From assembly GCA_020250125.1 (NCBI GenBank), contig JADCEL010000067.1, positions 1 through 41,735 on the forward strand: a DNA stretch of 41,735 nt, in the 5' to 3' direction. This DNA comes from Rhodobacter sp. (GTDB lineage: Bacteria > Pseudomonadota > Alphaproteobacteria > Rhodobacterales > Rhodobacteraceae). Positions within the stretch are counted from its first letter, which is position 1; each line of letters opens with the position of its first letter. Positions 25,114-32,548 of the stretch are shown piece by piece. Below the pieces are notes generated by a model. It saw nothing but the letters and a program-made list of their open reading frames with translations, had not been told where the DNA came from and did no database searches. A program made the translations under genes and the position numbers.

Positions 25114-26149
25114 GGGCCATCCTTCCAATCCGCAGGGCCGCACCGTTTCCGTGACCATCGGCGCGGCCCCCCCCGACCGCCTTGATAAGGCGCTTGCCCG
25201 CGACGTGCCAGAGGAGGCGGCGTTGTCGCGCTCCCGGCTGGCGCGGCTGATCGCCGAAGGGGCGGTGACGCTGAACGGGGCGGTCGTGACGGACCCCAAG
25301 GCGCGGGTGGCGGCAGGCGACGTGCTGGATGTGTGGGTGGCCGGGGCCGAAGACAGCGCAACCGGCGCCGAAGACATTCCCCTGACCGTCCTGTGGGAAG
25401 ATGCCGACCTGATCGTGGTGGACAAGCCCGTGGGCATGGTGGTTCACCCCGCGCCGGGGTCGTATTCGGGCACGCTGGTCAACGCGCTGCTGCACCATTT
25501 CGGCGGCCACCTTTCGGGCGTGGGCGGCGAAAAGCGCCCCGGCATCGTCCACCGGATTGACAAGGATACCTCGGGCCTTCTGGTGGTCGCCAAGTCGGAC
25601 CGCGCCCATCACGGGCTGGCCGCACAGTTCGAGGCGCACAGCGTCAACCGCCGCTACCTGGCCGTTGTCCACGGTGTGCCCGACGCCGCCGACCCGCGCC
25701 TGCGGGGGATCGGCGGGGTCAGCTTTGAGGCCGGGGGCATCCTGCGCATCGCCACGCAGCTGGCGCGCCACCGCACCGACCGCCAGCGGCAGGCCGTGCT
25801 GACCGAAGGCGGGCGGCATGCGGTGACGCGGGTCCGGGTGGTGCAGGCCTTTGGCATGCCCCCGGCGGCGGCACTGGTGGAATGCTGGCTGGAGACGGGG
25901 CGCACCCATCAGATCCGGGTCCATATGGCGCATGTCGGCCATGCACTGCTGGGGGACCAGACCTATGGCGGGCGGCGGCGGCTGGGGGGCAAGGCCACCG
26001 GGGCCGGGGCCGCCAACGCCTTTCCCCGCCAGGCCCTGCATGCCGCCACGCTGGGGTTCAGGCATCCGGTGACCGGCGGGATGCTGGAATTCACCTCGCC
26101 CCTGCCGCCGGATATGGCAGAGCTTTCGGCCGCGCTGCGGGCAAAATAG
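25112..26149 (+). CDS. rluD: 23S rRNA pseudouridine synthase, RluA family (RluD-like)
   Basis: A 345-residue cytoplasmic enzyme with an N-terminal S4 RNA-binding domain (about residues 21-78) and the catalytic domain with GIVHRIDKDTSGLLV (catalytic D150) and RTHQIRVHMAHVGHALLGD. RluD makes pseudouridines in helix 69 of 23S rRNA. The ATG at 25112 has GGAG 8 bases upstream, a site that lies inside the N-terminal coding end of the divergent DUF6476 gene. In related genomes rluD commonly precedes rpoH; here two A/T-richer genes intervene. Confidence 0.92.
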   Translation: MGHPSNPQGRTVSVTIGAAPPDRLDKALARDVPEEAALSRSRLARLIAEGAVTLNGAVVTDPKARVAAGDVLDVWVAGAEDSATGAEDIPLTVLWEDADLIVVDKPVGMVVHPAPGSYSGTLVNALLHHFGGHLSGVGGEKRPGIVHRIDKDTSGLLVVAKSDRAHHGLAAQFEAHSVNRRYLAVVHGVPDAADPRLRGIGGVSFEAGGILRIATQLARHRTDRQRQAVLTEGGRHAVTRVRVVQAFGMPPAAALVECWLETGRTHQIRVHMAHVGHALLGDQTYGGRRRLGGKATGAGAANAFPRQALHAATLGFRHPVTGGMLEFTSPLPPDMAELSAALRAK

Positions 26150-26227
26150 GGTGCGCCCACTGTCGGACAGAGTTCAAGCGTTATGGTATCAATGGGTTGG
26201 CTTGCGGCGTTTACGGACCGTTAAGCA

Positions 26228-27010
26228 TCATGCCGCAAACCCAGCCAAGCGGTGATAGACGTGATCGCCCGCTGCCTGTTCAATCACGCTGGAATTGTAA
26301 GACAAGACACCGAGATAGGTTCCCATATCCCTTTTGTTCCCGACCACTGAAACGCGGGCTGGAGCCTTGTCCAGCCGCGCGATGTCGCTGAACTTCGTCG
26401 CCGCGTTCACAATGGAAACGGGATGCTTGGAGACTGCTTCAAAGGCGATTTGCCTGCCCTGAACAGTAACCAGTGAACCGATGTGCCACTGCGTATTTGA
26501 CGCGCCAAGGATATGGGCGTCACGGGCAATCGCCTTGGGCGTGAAGATCGTCGCCAGCCGATCAAACAGGGCCTCGCTGTCGTCCTGCGATGCCTTTTCG
26601 GTCATTCGCATGACCGTCACGTTGACCGCTTCCTGGGAGCAGTTGGCGACGGCAGCAATCGCTCCGGGCAACTGATCTGCGGGGACGGTCAGGATGGAAA
26701 AAGCGTGCGTGTCAAAGCCGACACCGCTCGCTTCAGCAATGGCGCGGGCAATGCGCTTGTATGCGGTCCCCGCTCCCATCATCTGCGCAGTTTCGAAACC
26801 CGAGCCAAAGTCCGACACGAAGAACTCCCCGCCGCCGTGGTCAACCCGGACCACCACATAGGAACCGTCAGCATATTGCAGAGGCGTGCGAACGTATGTG
26901 CCCCGCTTGTCGTGCTCAAGCGATATGAGCTGTGCCGCCGCAGCGCGCACAACCTCTTGATATGTTTCTGCGTTCATGGCCGCTGCATTCACAACATCTT
27001 GTCCGTCCAT
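26228..27010 (-). CDS. Accessory protein, DUF1828-like N-terminal domain
   Basis: A 260-residue soluble protein. The N-terminal part (LEHDKRGTYVRTPLQYADG, then RVDHGGGEFFVSDFGSGFE) resembles DUF1828, a domain of phage and mobile-element proteins. The C-terminal part (about residues 165-255) has strand/helix patterning (IAFEAVSKHPVSIVNAATKF, then ARVSVVGNKRDMG) reminiscent of the DUF1829/nuclease-like folds that follow DUF1828, but no nuclease motif can be confirmed. Codon and base use are A/T-richer than neighbours (26281-26340: 27 G/C of 60). The ATG at 27010 overlaps the upstream gene by 22 bases; an ATG at 26977 is an alternative; neither has a good binding site. Function is unknown. Confidence 0.65.
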   Translation of the reverse strand: MDGQDVVNAAAMNAETYQEVVRAAAAQLISLEHDKRGTYVRTPLQYADGSYVVVRVDHGGGEFFVSDFGSGFETAQMMGAGTAYKRIARAIAEASGVGFDTHAFSILTVPADQLPGAIAAVANCSQEAVNVTVMRMTEKASQDDSEALFDRLATIFTPKAIARDAHILGASNTQWHIGSLVTVQGRQIAFEAVSKHPVSIVNAATKFSDIARLDKAPARVSVVGNKRDMGTYLGVLSYNSSVIEQAAGDHVYHRLAGFAA

Positions 27011-27501
27011 GGCGGAGTGGGCATCGCCACTACACCTTTGATTCTAAACTCTTTTTCAACAAAAGCAAGTGCCTCTTGGTATGTAGCGGGAGATGGCAAA
27101 ACCGGAACAGCTATCTTCAATAGTCCCTTCTGAACCAAGGCCTTGGAGTGATCCCAGTTCAGGTCAAACGGGTGGAAGTGGCATCCCGTGATCACTTTGA
27201 ACCTAAACTCAGGCGGGCCGATACCCTTGTTTCCGTGTCCCTTCCGAGGACGCCATTCGAAGCGGGCAAAGGCCCCTCCCTTGTTGTCCTGCGGGTGATG
27301 CTCGATCTGGAAGGTTACAGCCTTATCTGCGGAGTAGATATGCGCTGTCGCCCGGAAGAGTAGCCCTTGCACCGTGACAGCGTCATACTCAATGGGGCAA
27401 GACAGTTGGACAAACTCGGCTCCCTTAGCCAAAGGCTTCCAGTCCGGCTTGCTCGCCAGTTCCTTCTGCGCTTGCCAAACTTCCTTCAAGTCCATGGCCA
27501 T
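26989..27501 (-). CDS. Accessory hypothetical protein, partner of the DUF1828-like gene
   Basis: A 170-residue soluble protein with no signal or membrane segment. The centre is rich in aromatic and basic residues with several His (FQIEHHPQDNKGG, then FKVITGCHFHPFDLNWDH), a pattern that recalls the small DUF6978-type proteins, some of which I remember beside DUF1828 genes; this is uncertain. It overlaps the next gene by 22 bases and so is probably translated with it. It is A/T-richer than the chromosomal genes around it. No strong ribosome binding site precedes the ATG at 27501 (a second ATG is two codons in). Confidence 0.6.
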   Translation of the reverse strand: MAMDLKEVWQAQKELASKPDWKPLAKGAEFVQLSCPIEYDAVTVQGLLFRATAHIYSADKAVTFQIEHHPQDNKGGAFARFEWRPRKGHGNKGIGPPEFRFKVITGCHFHPFDLNWDHSKALVQKGLLKIAVPVLPSPATYQEALAFVEKEFRIKGVVAMPTPPWTDKML

Positions 27502-27678
27502 TAAGCAGTTTTACACAGGCGATTGATCGAAAGCGAGTCGAACTTACCTTGTAGGGGGGGCCATAAACCGAACGCCCCGCGTGGCAAATCCCGTGACATT
27601 CGCGTGAGCCGGGTGACATCCGCTTTCGCCCGGCGGCGGCAGCGCGTAGCATAAATGAACCGTTCAGTTCAGAAGGGT

Positions 27679-27707
27679 CTTGAACGCCAAACGGCAGGGA
27701 CATAAAT
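27679..27707 (+). promoter_or_regulatory. Candidate heat-shock-type promoter of rpoH
   Basis: CTTGAA (27679-27684) and CATAAAT (27701-27707), 16 bases apart, resemble RpoH-type elements (CTTGAA ... CATNTA-like) and overlap a sigma-70-like TTGAAC. They lie about 50 bases upstream of the rpoH start. If real, rpoH may be partly autoregulated. Confidence 0.4.
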
Positions 27708-27755
27708 TGCGGGTTCCGCTGCGGCACTGACCGTGGCGGGCCAGGAGGGTCTTAC

Positions 27756-28652
27756 ATGAGCACCTATGCCAATCTTCCCGCACCAAGCCCCGAGCAGGGG
27801 TTGAACCGCTACATGCAGGAAATCCGCAAGTTTCCCCTGCTGGAACCGGAAGAGGAATACATGCTGGCCAAGCGCTGGGTCGACCATCAGGATACGGCGG
27901 CGGCGCACAGGATGGTCACCTCGCACCTGCGTCTGGCGGCCAAGATCGCCATGGGCTACCGCGGCTACGGCCTGCCCCAGGCCGAGGTGATTTCCGAAGC
28001 CAACGTCGGCCTGATGCAGGCGGTCAAGCGGTTTGACCCCGAAAAGGGCTTCCGCCTTGCGACCTATGCGATGTGGTGGATCCGCGCCAGCATTCAGGAA
28101 TACATCCTGCGGTCGTGGAGCCTGGTCAAGCTGGGCACCACCAGCGCGCAGAAAAAGCTGTTCTTCAACCTGCGCAAGGCCAAGGCAAAGCTGGGCGCAC
28201 TGGAAGAAGGCGACCTGCGCCCCGAAAATGTGGCCCAGATTGCCCGCGACCTGAACGTGACCGAGGATGAGGTGGTGGATATGAACCGCCGCCTGTCGGG
28301 TGGCGATGCCTCGCTTAACGCGACGGTGGGGTCGGACGGCGATTCGGTGACCCAGTGGCAGGACTGGCTGGAAGACACCGAAGCCGACCAGGCCGCAGAT
28401 TACGAGGCGCGCGATGAGCTTGACGCGCGGCGCGAGTTGCTGATGACCGCGATGGAAGCGCTCAATGACCGCGAAAAGGACATTCTGGTGCAGCGCCGCC
28501 TGTCGGATCAGCCGGTAACGCTGGAGGAACTGTCGGAAAGCTACGGCGTCAGCCGGGAACGCATCCGCCAGATCGAGGTGCGTGCGTTCGAAAAGCTGCA
28601 ATCGCGGATGCGCGAACTGGCGCGCGGCAAGGGGATGCTGATTCCCGCCTGA
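27756..28652 (+). CDS. rpoH: RNA polymerase sigma-32 factor
   Basis: Heat-shock sigma factor, 298 residues. Region 2 (about 50-120) includes AEVISEANVGLMQAV and LATYAMWWIRASIQEYILRSW. The RpoH box QKKLFFNLR is at 132-140, diagnostic against other sigma-70 types. Region 4 has the helix-turn-helix ESYGVSRERIRQIEVRAFEKLQ. The ATG at 27756 has CCAGGAGGGT upstream. It directs transcription of chaperone and protease genes, possibly including the hflKC/degP block in this window. An A/T-richer accessory pair sits between it and rluD. Confidence 0.97.
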   Translation: MSTYANLPAPSPEQGLNRYMQEIRKFPLLEPEEEYMLAKRWVDHQDTAAAHRMVTSHLRLAAKIAMGYRGYGLPQAEVISEANVGLMQAVKRFDPEKGFRLATYAMWWIRASIQEYILRSWSLVKLGTTSAQKKLFFNLRKAKAKLGALEEGDLRPENVAQIARDLNVTEDEVVDMNRRLSGGDASLNATVGSDGDSVTQWQDWLEDTEADQAADYEARDELDARRELLMTAMEALNDREKDILVQRRLSDQPVTLEELSESYGVSRERIRQIEVRAFEKLQSRMRELARGKGMLIPA

Positions 28653-28783
28653 CGGATGTCTGCGCTGCTTGTCCTGCCCTATACGCAGCATGTATCAGGC
28701 ATCCCGGACCTGATCTTGATCCGCGTCGCCCGCACTTGTCGGGTCCGGACCAGGCCGCATGGATGTACTTGCCTGGCATCGAA

Positions 28784-28828
28784 CGACATGTCGCTGGCAC
28801 CGCGACATGTCGCCGGAAAAGGCATGTC
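28784..28828 (+). promoter_or_regulatory. Palindromic operators upstream of the antitoxin gene
   Basis: Two identical perfect 10-bp palindromes CGACATGTCG (28784-28793 and 28803-28812), centre to centre 19 bp, and a third degenerate copy with core GCATGTC (28822-28828), lie 90-135 bases upstream of the antitoxin start. A -10-like TATGAT (28855-28860) follows. This is the pattern of an autoregulatory toxin-antitoxin operator bound by the antitoxin; binding is inferred. Confidence 0.6.
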
Positions 28829-28871
28829 TGTGCGGAACCTCTGGTTCTGACAGATATGATCTTTTTCATCT

Positions 28872-28902
28872 TGCCTATTTTGCCTAATTTGCCTATTCTG
28901 CC
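28872..28902 (+). repeat. 9-bp tandem repeat in the antitoxin leader
   Basis: TGCCTATTT, TGCCTAATT and TGCCTATTC follow one another exactly every 9 bases, then TGCC. The repeats lie between the -10-like element and the GGAGG ribosome binding site. Copy number might vary by slippage and change leader length. Confidence 0.7.
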
Positions 28903-28918
28903 AGCCGGAGGATTTGTT

Positions 28919-29545
28919 ATGACCTCAGTGAAGCAAACGCATCCGTCCAAAGCCGCTTTGACAAAGGCGATCCGGGATGAAATGGCCCGGATGGACATGG
29001 ACGGCCTTCTGAAACTCGCTTCGGCGTTGAAGCTGAACCTTTTGATACCGGTTGCTTCCGGTCCAGTCAGCGGAAGTGAACGGGCGCGGACGGCAAGGCG
29101 ATCCCTGCGTGCCGACAGGGTTCTGCAAGGCAGTGGCATTGGCCCGGTTGTTTCGAATGCCAAAGGCAGACGGCTGCTTGATGAAGTCACGGTCGAAAAC
29201 GAATCCGCAGACTGGGTCGAAAGTGATCTTGCCGGTGCGGGACAGGTGGTCAGCCTGCTGAATATCTCGCGGGCGACCCTTGACAACTGGAGAAGGGCGA
29301 ACAAGGTCATCGCCCTGCGCAAGGGGTTGCGCAATTTTCTTTATCCGTTGCGTCAGTTTGACCGTCTGAGGCCTGCAGAAGGTCTTGATACCATTGTGGC
29401 ACTGTTCTCGTCGCCCGAAGATGCGTGGGAATGGTTGGTTGCCCCCAACCGGATGACTGACGGCGAACCACCGATCGAAAAACTTCGCGATGGCAAGTTT
29501 CAGATGGTCAGAAATGCGGCAGAAGGCGCGCTGGACTACGCGTGA
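28919..29545 (+). CDS. Antitoxin, Xre/MbcA/ParS (DUF2384) type
   Basis: A 208-residue protein. The middle holds a helix-turn-helix-like segment (GQVVSLLNISRATLDNWRRA, about residues 105-124), and the C-terminus has the MbcA/ParS toxin-binding signature (APNRMTDGEPPIEKLRDGKF, then VRNAAEGALDYA). An N-terminal Lys/Arg-rich arm (to residue about 65) is unusual for the family and may bind DNA. The ATG at 28919 follows GGAGG by 8 bases. The stop overlaps the toxin start (GTGA), classical for coupled antitoxin-toxin pairs. It likely neutralises a RES-domain toxin and represses its own promoter. Confidence 0.8.
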   Translation: MTSVKQTHPSKAALTKAIRDEMARMDMDGLLKLASALKLNLLIPVASGPVSGSERARTARRSLRADRVLQGSGIGPVVSNAKGRRLLDEVTVENESADWVESDLAGAGQVVSLLNISRATLDNWRRANKVIALRKGLRNFLYPLRQFDRLRPAEGLDTIVALFSSPEDAWEWLVAPNRMTDGEPPIEKLRDGKFQMVRNAAEGALDYA

Positions 29546-30131
29546 AAATCGCAGCGGCCAGACTGCGCGAACATGTTCTGAAGGCAAGCATCGCTGACTG
29601 GCCACGAATCCTGCCGGACCGGTACCGCTTGTCACCTGCCGGTGCCGGCTTCGGGTCAAGCCGATTCTCCAGCCCTTCCGGGTGCTTTACGCAGCGGATA
29701 ACTTTTCAACGGCTTTCGCCGAGGCCGTTGTGCGGGACCGCTATGAAGGCAAGGCAAAGCGCATCCTTCACCGATCTTACCTGGATCAGCTGTGTCTGAC
29801 CCAGATCAGATCAAGCCGCGCGCTGGTCCTGCTTGATCTCAGGGGGGCCGCAGCCCATGACCTTGGAATTGACACCGATACGAGCCGTGCGTGCGACCAC
29901 ACTGCGGGACAGGCCTTTTCCGAGGCATTGTACAGCATCCGTATCACACTTGACGGCATCCTCTTTCACTCGCGCCTGACCACTGGTGATTGCCTGGCCA
30001 TTTATGACCGCGCCTTCACGGCGCTTTCAGGCACCGCACCCGTTGCTTTGCTTCAATCGGCGCTTCTGCCGGTGGAGCTTGCCCGCCTTGGTATTTCGGT
30101 TCGCAGCAAACGGGGTTTCGACCGCGCGTGA
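29542..30131 (+). pseudogene. RES-domain toxin, frameshifted
   Basis: RES toxins degrade NAD+ in the cytoplasm. The frame starts at GTG 29542, overlapping the antitoxin stop by 4 bases, and reads MKIAAARLREHVLKASIADW... to RFSSPS (residue 46). It then loses homology. The expected continuation, RVLYAADNFSTAFAEAVVRD, is in the -1 frame, from CGG at 29679-29681. Reading base 29679 twice, or restoring one missing base near TTCCGGG, rejoins the RES motifs (conserved Arg, Tyr and Glu) through to the end at 30131 (about 196 residues). No canonical slippery heptamer is there, so decay of the toxin is the simpler view; a sequencing or assembly error is also possible. Confidence 0.75.
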
Positions 30132-30354
30132 CGGTCGCCGCAGGAGAACGCCCGGGGTCCGGTTCTTTCTGCTCTCTGGTCCCGCTGTGACCCGAACGGA
30201 AACGCCGGGCAATCCTTGAGCCGGATGTCGCAGCCTGGCGTTGCCACAAAGACCGTCTTGTCTGATTGGCGTGCCTCAACCAGGTTTTTCCGTTTCCCTC
30301 GCCCCGTCACTGCGATACCGTCGCTAAGTCATATAACGCGATGGGGAAAATGCC

Positions 30355-31347
30355 ATGGTCAAGGTGCTGCGCTGGGGTGTGCTGGGGGCGTCGAACTTCG
30401 CCTGGGAACAGATGGCGCCTGCGATCCATGCGGCGGAAGGGGCGGAGCTTGCCGCCCTTGCAACCCCGCACGCCGACAAGGCCGTGCGGTTTCAGGCGTT
30501 CTGCCCGTCGCTGCGGGTTCATTCCAGCTATGACGGGCTGCTGGCGGACCCTGCCATTGATGCCGTCTACATTCCGCTGCCAAACAACCTGCATGTCGAA
30601 TGGACGAAAAAGGCCCTGCTGGCCGGCAAGCATGTGCTGACCGAAAAGCCCATCGCCATGGCGGCGGCAGAGATCGACGGGTTGATCGCCCTGCGTGACA
30701 GCACCGGCCTGATGGCCGCCGAAGCCTTCATGATCGTGCATCATCCGCAGTTCCTGCGTGCCAGGCAATTGGTGCAGGACGGCGCGATCGGACGCATCGG
30801 GCATGTCGATGTCGCCTTCACCTATGACAACCGCACAGACACGGTCAACATCCGCAACCGCCCCGAAACCGGCGGGGGCAGCCTGCCCGATATCGGGGTC
30901 TACACCTTTGGCTCGGCCCGTTTCGTCACCGGGGCAGAGCCGGAGCTGGACAGCCTGCAATCGCGCATCCGGTTTGAAAACGGGGTGGATGTCTATGCCC
31001 AGGTCACCGGCCGCTTCACCGGTCCCGCTGGGCCGTTCACCTATTCCTCGATCACCTCGATGCGGCTGTTCCCCCGGCAGGAGATCGTGTTTCAGGGCGA
31101 AACCGGTCTGATCCGCCTGACCGCCCCCTACAACGCCAATGTCTTTGGCGAGGCGCGGGTGGAACTGCACCGCCCCGGTCTGTCGGTCACGGTGGAACGG
31201 TTCCCCGATGCCCGCCACTACAAGCTTCAGGTCGAAGCCTTCTGCCGCAGCGCCCTGACCGGCGCCCCCTATGCCTGGCCGCTGGAACAGGCCAGGGCCA
31301 GCCAGACCATGATCGACCGGGTGTTCGCGGTGGCGCAGCCGATCTGA
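30355..31347 (+). CDS. Gfo/Idh/MocA family oxidoreductase
   Basis: An NAD(P)-dependent dehydrogenase of 330 residues. The N-terminal Rossmann domain starts VLRWGVLGASNFAWEQMAPAI. The conserved GKHVLTEKPIAM contains the Glu-Lys-Pro motif with the likely catalytic Lys, and the C-terminal domain forms the sheet typical of the family. Usual substrates are sugars, inositols or related polyols. No pathway partner is next to it, so the substrate is unknown. The ATG at 30355 follows GATGGGGAAAATGCC. The 223 bases before it hold no other gene; a hairpin follows its stop. It is separate in direction and content from the flanking B12-regulator gene. Confidence 0.9.
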   Translation: MVKVLRWGVLGASNFAWEQMAPAIHAAEGAELAALATPHADKAVRFQAFCPSLRVHSSYDGLLADPAIDAVYIPLPNNLHVEWTKKALLAGKHVLTEKPIAMAAAEIDGLIALRDSTGLMAAEAFMIVHHPQFLRARQLVQDGAIGRIGHVDVAFTYDNRTDTVNIRNRPETGGGSLPDIGVYTFGSARFVTGAEPELDSLQSRIRFENGVDVYAQVTGRFTGPAGPFTYSSITSMRLFPRQEIVFQGETGLIRLTAPYNANVFGEARVELHRPGLSVTVERFPDARHYKLQVEAFCRSALTGAPYAWPLEQARASQTMIDRVFAVAQPI

Positions 31348-31359
31348 TCGCGGCCTTTC

Positions 31360-31398
31360 GAGAGAATCCTTGCGCGGAATGGGCCAGGGGATTCTCTC
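31360..31398 (+). repeat. 10-bp inverted repeat after the oxidoreductase gene
   Basis: GAGAGAATCC (31360-31369) and GGATTCTCTC (31389-31398) form a perfect 10-bp stem with a 19-base loop, 12 bases past the stop. No T-run follows. It could be an end-of-transcript hairpin or an operator for the next gene. Confidence 0.55.
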
Positions 31399-31658
31399 AA
31401 ATTCGTGACCGCGCCGGAGGCCAGCCTGCGCGGTCAGCCGGATGGCCCCAGTGCAATCCGGCGCAACGACCCCCAATCGCTTGCAAATTTTGCGGAAAGC
31501 CCGCAGGAACTGTCAGGCTTGATTGACAGGGATTGTTTGCTAAGGTGACCAAGGGGAGCACGAAAGGAAGCCACCAGGAAACGGGGTTCAGTCGCAGGCA
31601 GGCAACAGGCCTGCGTTGGAGCCCTTTGCGCAACGCCTCCCCCTGAAAGCAGGATGAC
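31399..31658 (+). other. Leader region of the B12-binding regulator gene
   Basis: No protein gene is supported in this 260-base region. It contains the PpsR/CrtJ-type site (31511-31528), then G/A-rich sequence up to the start codon. Small inverted sequences such as GGCAGGCAACAGGCCTGC could form leader hairpins; no known cobalamin riboswitch core was recognised. Confidence 0.4.
31511..31528 (+). promoter_or_regulatory. PpsR/CrtJ-type binding site (TGTC-N10-GACA)
   Basis: TGTCAGGCTTGATTGACA matches the consensus TGTc-N10-gACA of the photosynthesis repressor PpsR (CrtJ) exactly, 130 bases upstream of a PpaA/AerR-like B12-binding protein, whose relatives act as antirepressors of PpsR/CrtJ. The surrounding inverted repeat is CTGTCA/TGACAG. 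Only one site is seen here, whereas PpsR usually needs two. Confidence 0.45.
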
Positions 31659-32501
31659 ATGCCTCGCAAGCCCCATGGTGATGGCGGCCTCGACAGGGAA
31701 GCGTTCGACAAGGCGCGCGGCCTTTTCACGAAGCGCGCCGGTTTCATGCCCGATACGGCAGTCCACGCCCTGGCGGCCGAGGTGATCACCCGGCTGGAAC
31801 GCAGGGGCAGTGCGGCGGCCGAACGGCTGCCTCCCGATGCTGATATCGACGCGCTGTGCGATGCGCTTGTTTCCCCCCGGGAAGAGGCGGCGGCAGACCT
31901 GGTGCTGGAAGCGCGCCTTGGCGGCATGTCGGTCGACATGGTCTACCTTGGCTATCTGGCCGCGTCGGCGCGACGGCTGGGCGAACGCTGGGACGAAGAC
32001 CGCACGACATCGGCCCAGATGACCATCGCGGCGGGCCGGATTTATGCCATCATGCGCGGACTGCGGCAGGCCTTCGCCTCGGATCAATACCCCAAGGCAG
32101 GTGCGGCACGCGCGATGTTCGCCTCCACACCGGGTGAAACCCATACGCTGGGCGTGACAATGGCGGCAGATTTCTTCCGCAGGCGCGGCTGGCAGATTGA
32201 TCTGTGCACGGGCCTTGGGCATCACGAACTGCTCTCTGCCGCCGAAGGGGTCGCCTATCCGATCATCGGGGTCTCTGCGGGCAGCGAACGGATGGTCTTT
32301 CCGCTGGCGCGCCTGATCGTGGCACTTCGCATCACCAGCCCCGCCGCATGGATCATGGTCAGCGGCAAGATCATCGACCTTGTGCCGGACATCCTGACGC
32401 TGGTCGATGCCGATGGCGTGGCCACTGACGCTGAAACCGCGCTGGCCCAGATGCTGACCCGTATCGAACCCGTGCAGGAACAGGGCCGGATGACCAACTG
32501 A
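31659..32501 (+). CDS. B12-binding regulatory protein (PpaA/AerR-like)
   Basis: A 280-residue soluble protein. Residues about 65-140 form a helical cap (GGMSVDMVYLGYLAASARRL, then W111 in LGERWDEDRTT) and about 150-275 a cobalamin-binding Rossmann-like domain with E160-T-H162-T-L-G165, fitting the (D/E)xHxxG motif whose His ligates cobalt. The layout fits light or redox regulators such as PpaA/AerR and CarH, but there is no MerR DNA-binding domain as in CarH. Its own upstream region has a PpsR-type site, which supports the PpaA/AerR reading. The first 50 residues are basic and helical. The ATG at 31659 follows AGGATGAC. It could instead be a general B12-sensor unrelated to photosynthesis. Confidence 0.72.
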   Translation: MPRKPHGDGGLDREAFDKARGLFTKRAGFMPDTAVHALAAEVITRLERRGSAAAERLPPDADIDALCDALVSPREEAAADLVLEARLGGMSVDMVYLGYLAASARRLGERWDEDRTTSAQMTIAAGRIYAIMRGLRQAFASDQYPKAGAARAMFASTPGETHTLGVTMAADFFRRRGWQIDLCTGLGHHELLSAAEGVAYPIIGVSAGSERMVFPLARLIVALRITSPAAWIMVSGKIIDLVPDILTLVDADGVATDAETALAQMLTRIEPVQEQGRMTN

Positions 32502-32510
32502 TAGCAGCGG

Positions 32511-32532
32511 GCCACCCCCTTGCCGGGGCGGC
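32511..32532. terminator. Weak bidirectional hairpin between convergent genes
   Basis: GCC-A-CCCC and GGGG-C-GGC pair around a 5-base TTGCC loop in the 47-base gap between the convergent B12-regulator and pepF genes. A single mismatch and no T-tract make it weak; its position suits shared termination. Confidence 0.35.
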
Positions 32533-32548
32533 CGCCGGCTGTCCGGGA

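Noticed and set aside
23212..25185. 657-residue plus-strand open frame opposite amidase 2
   Set aside because: Same antisense artefact; Arg/Gly/Pro-rich, no motifs, overlaps amidase and DUF6476 genes fully.
29670..29690. Programmed -1 frameshift in the RES toxin
   Set aside because: No X XXY YYZ slippery heptamer or clear downstream structure; simple base loss or sequence error is more likely.
31399..31658. Cobalamin riboswitch upstream of the B12-binding gene
   Set aside because: No recognisable B12-box core; the region has only short hairpins.
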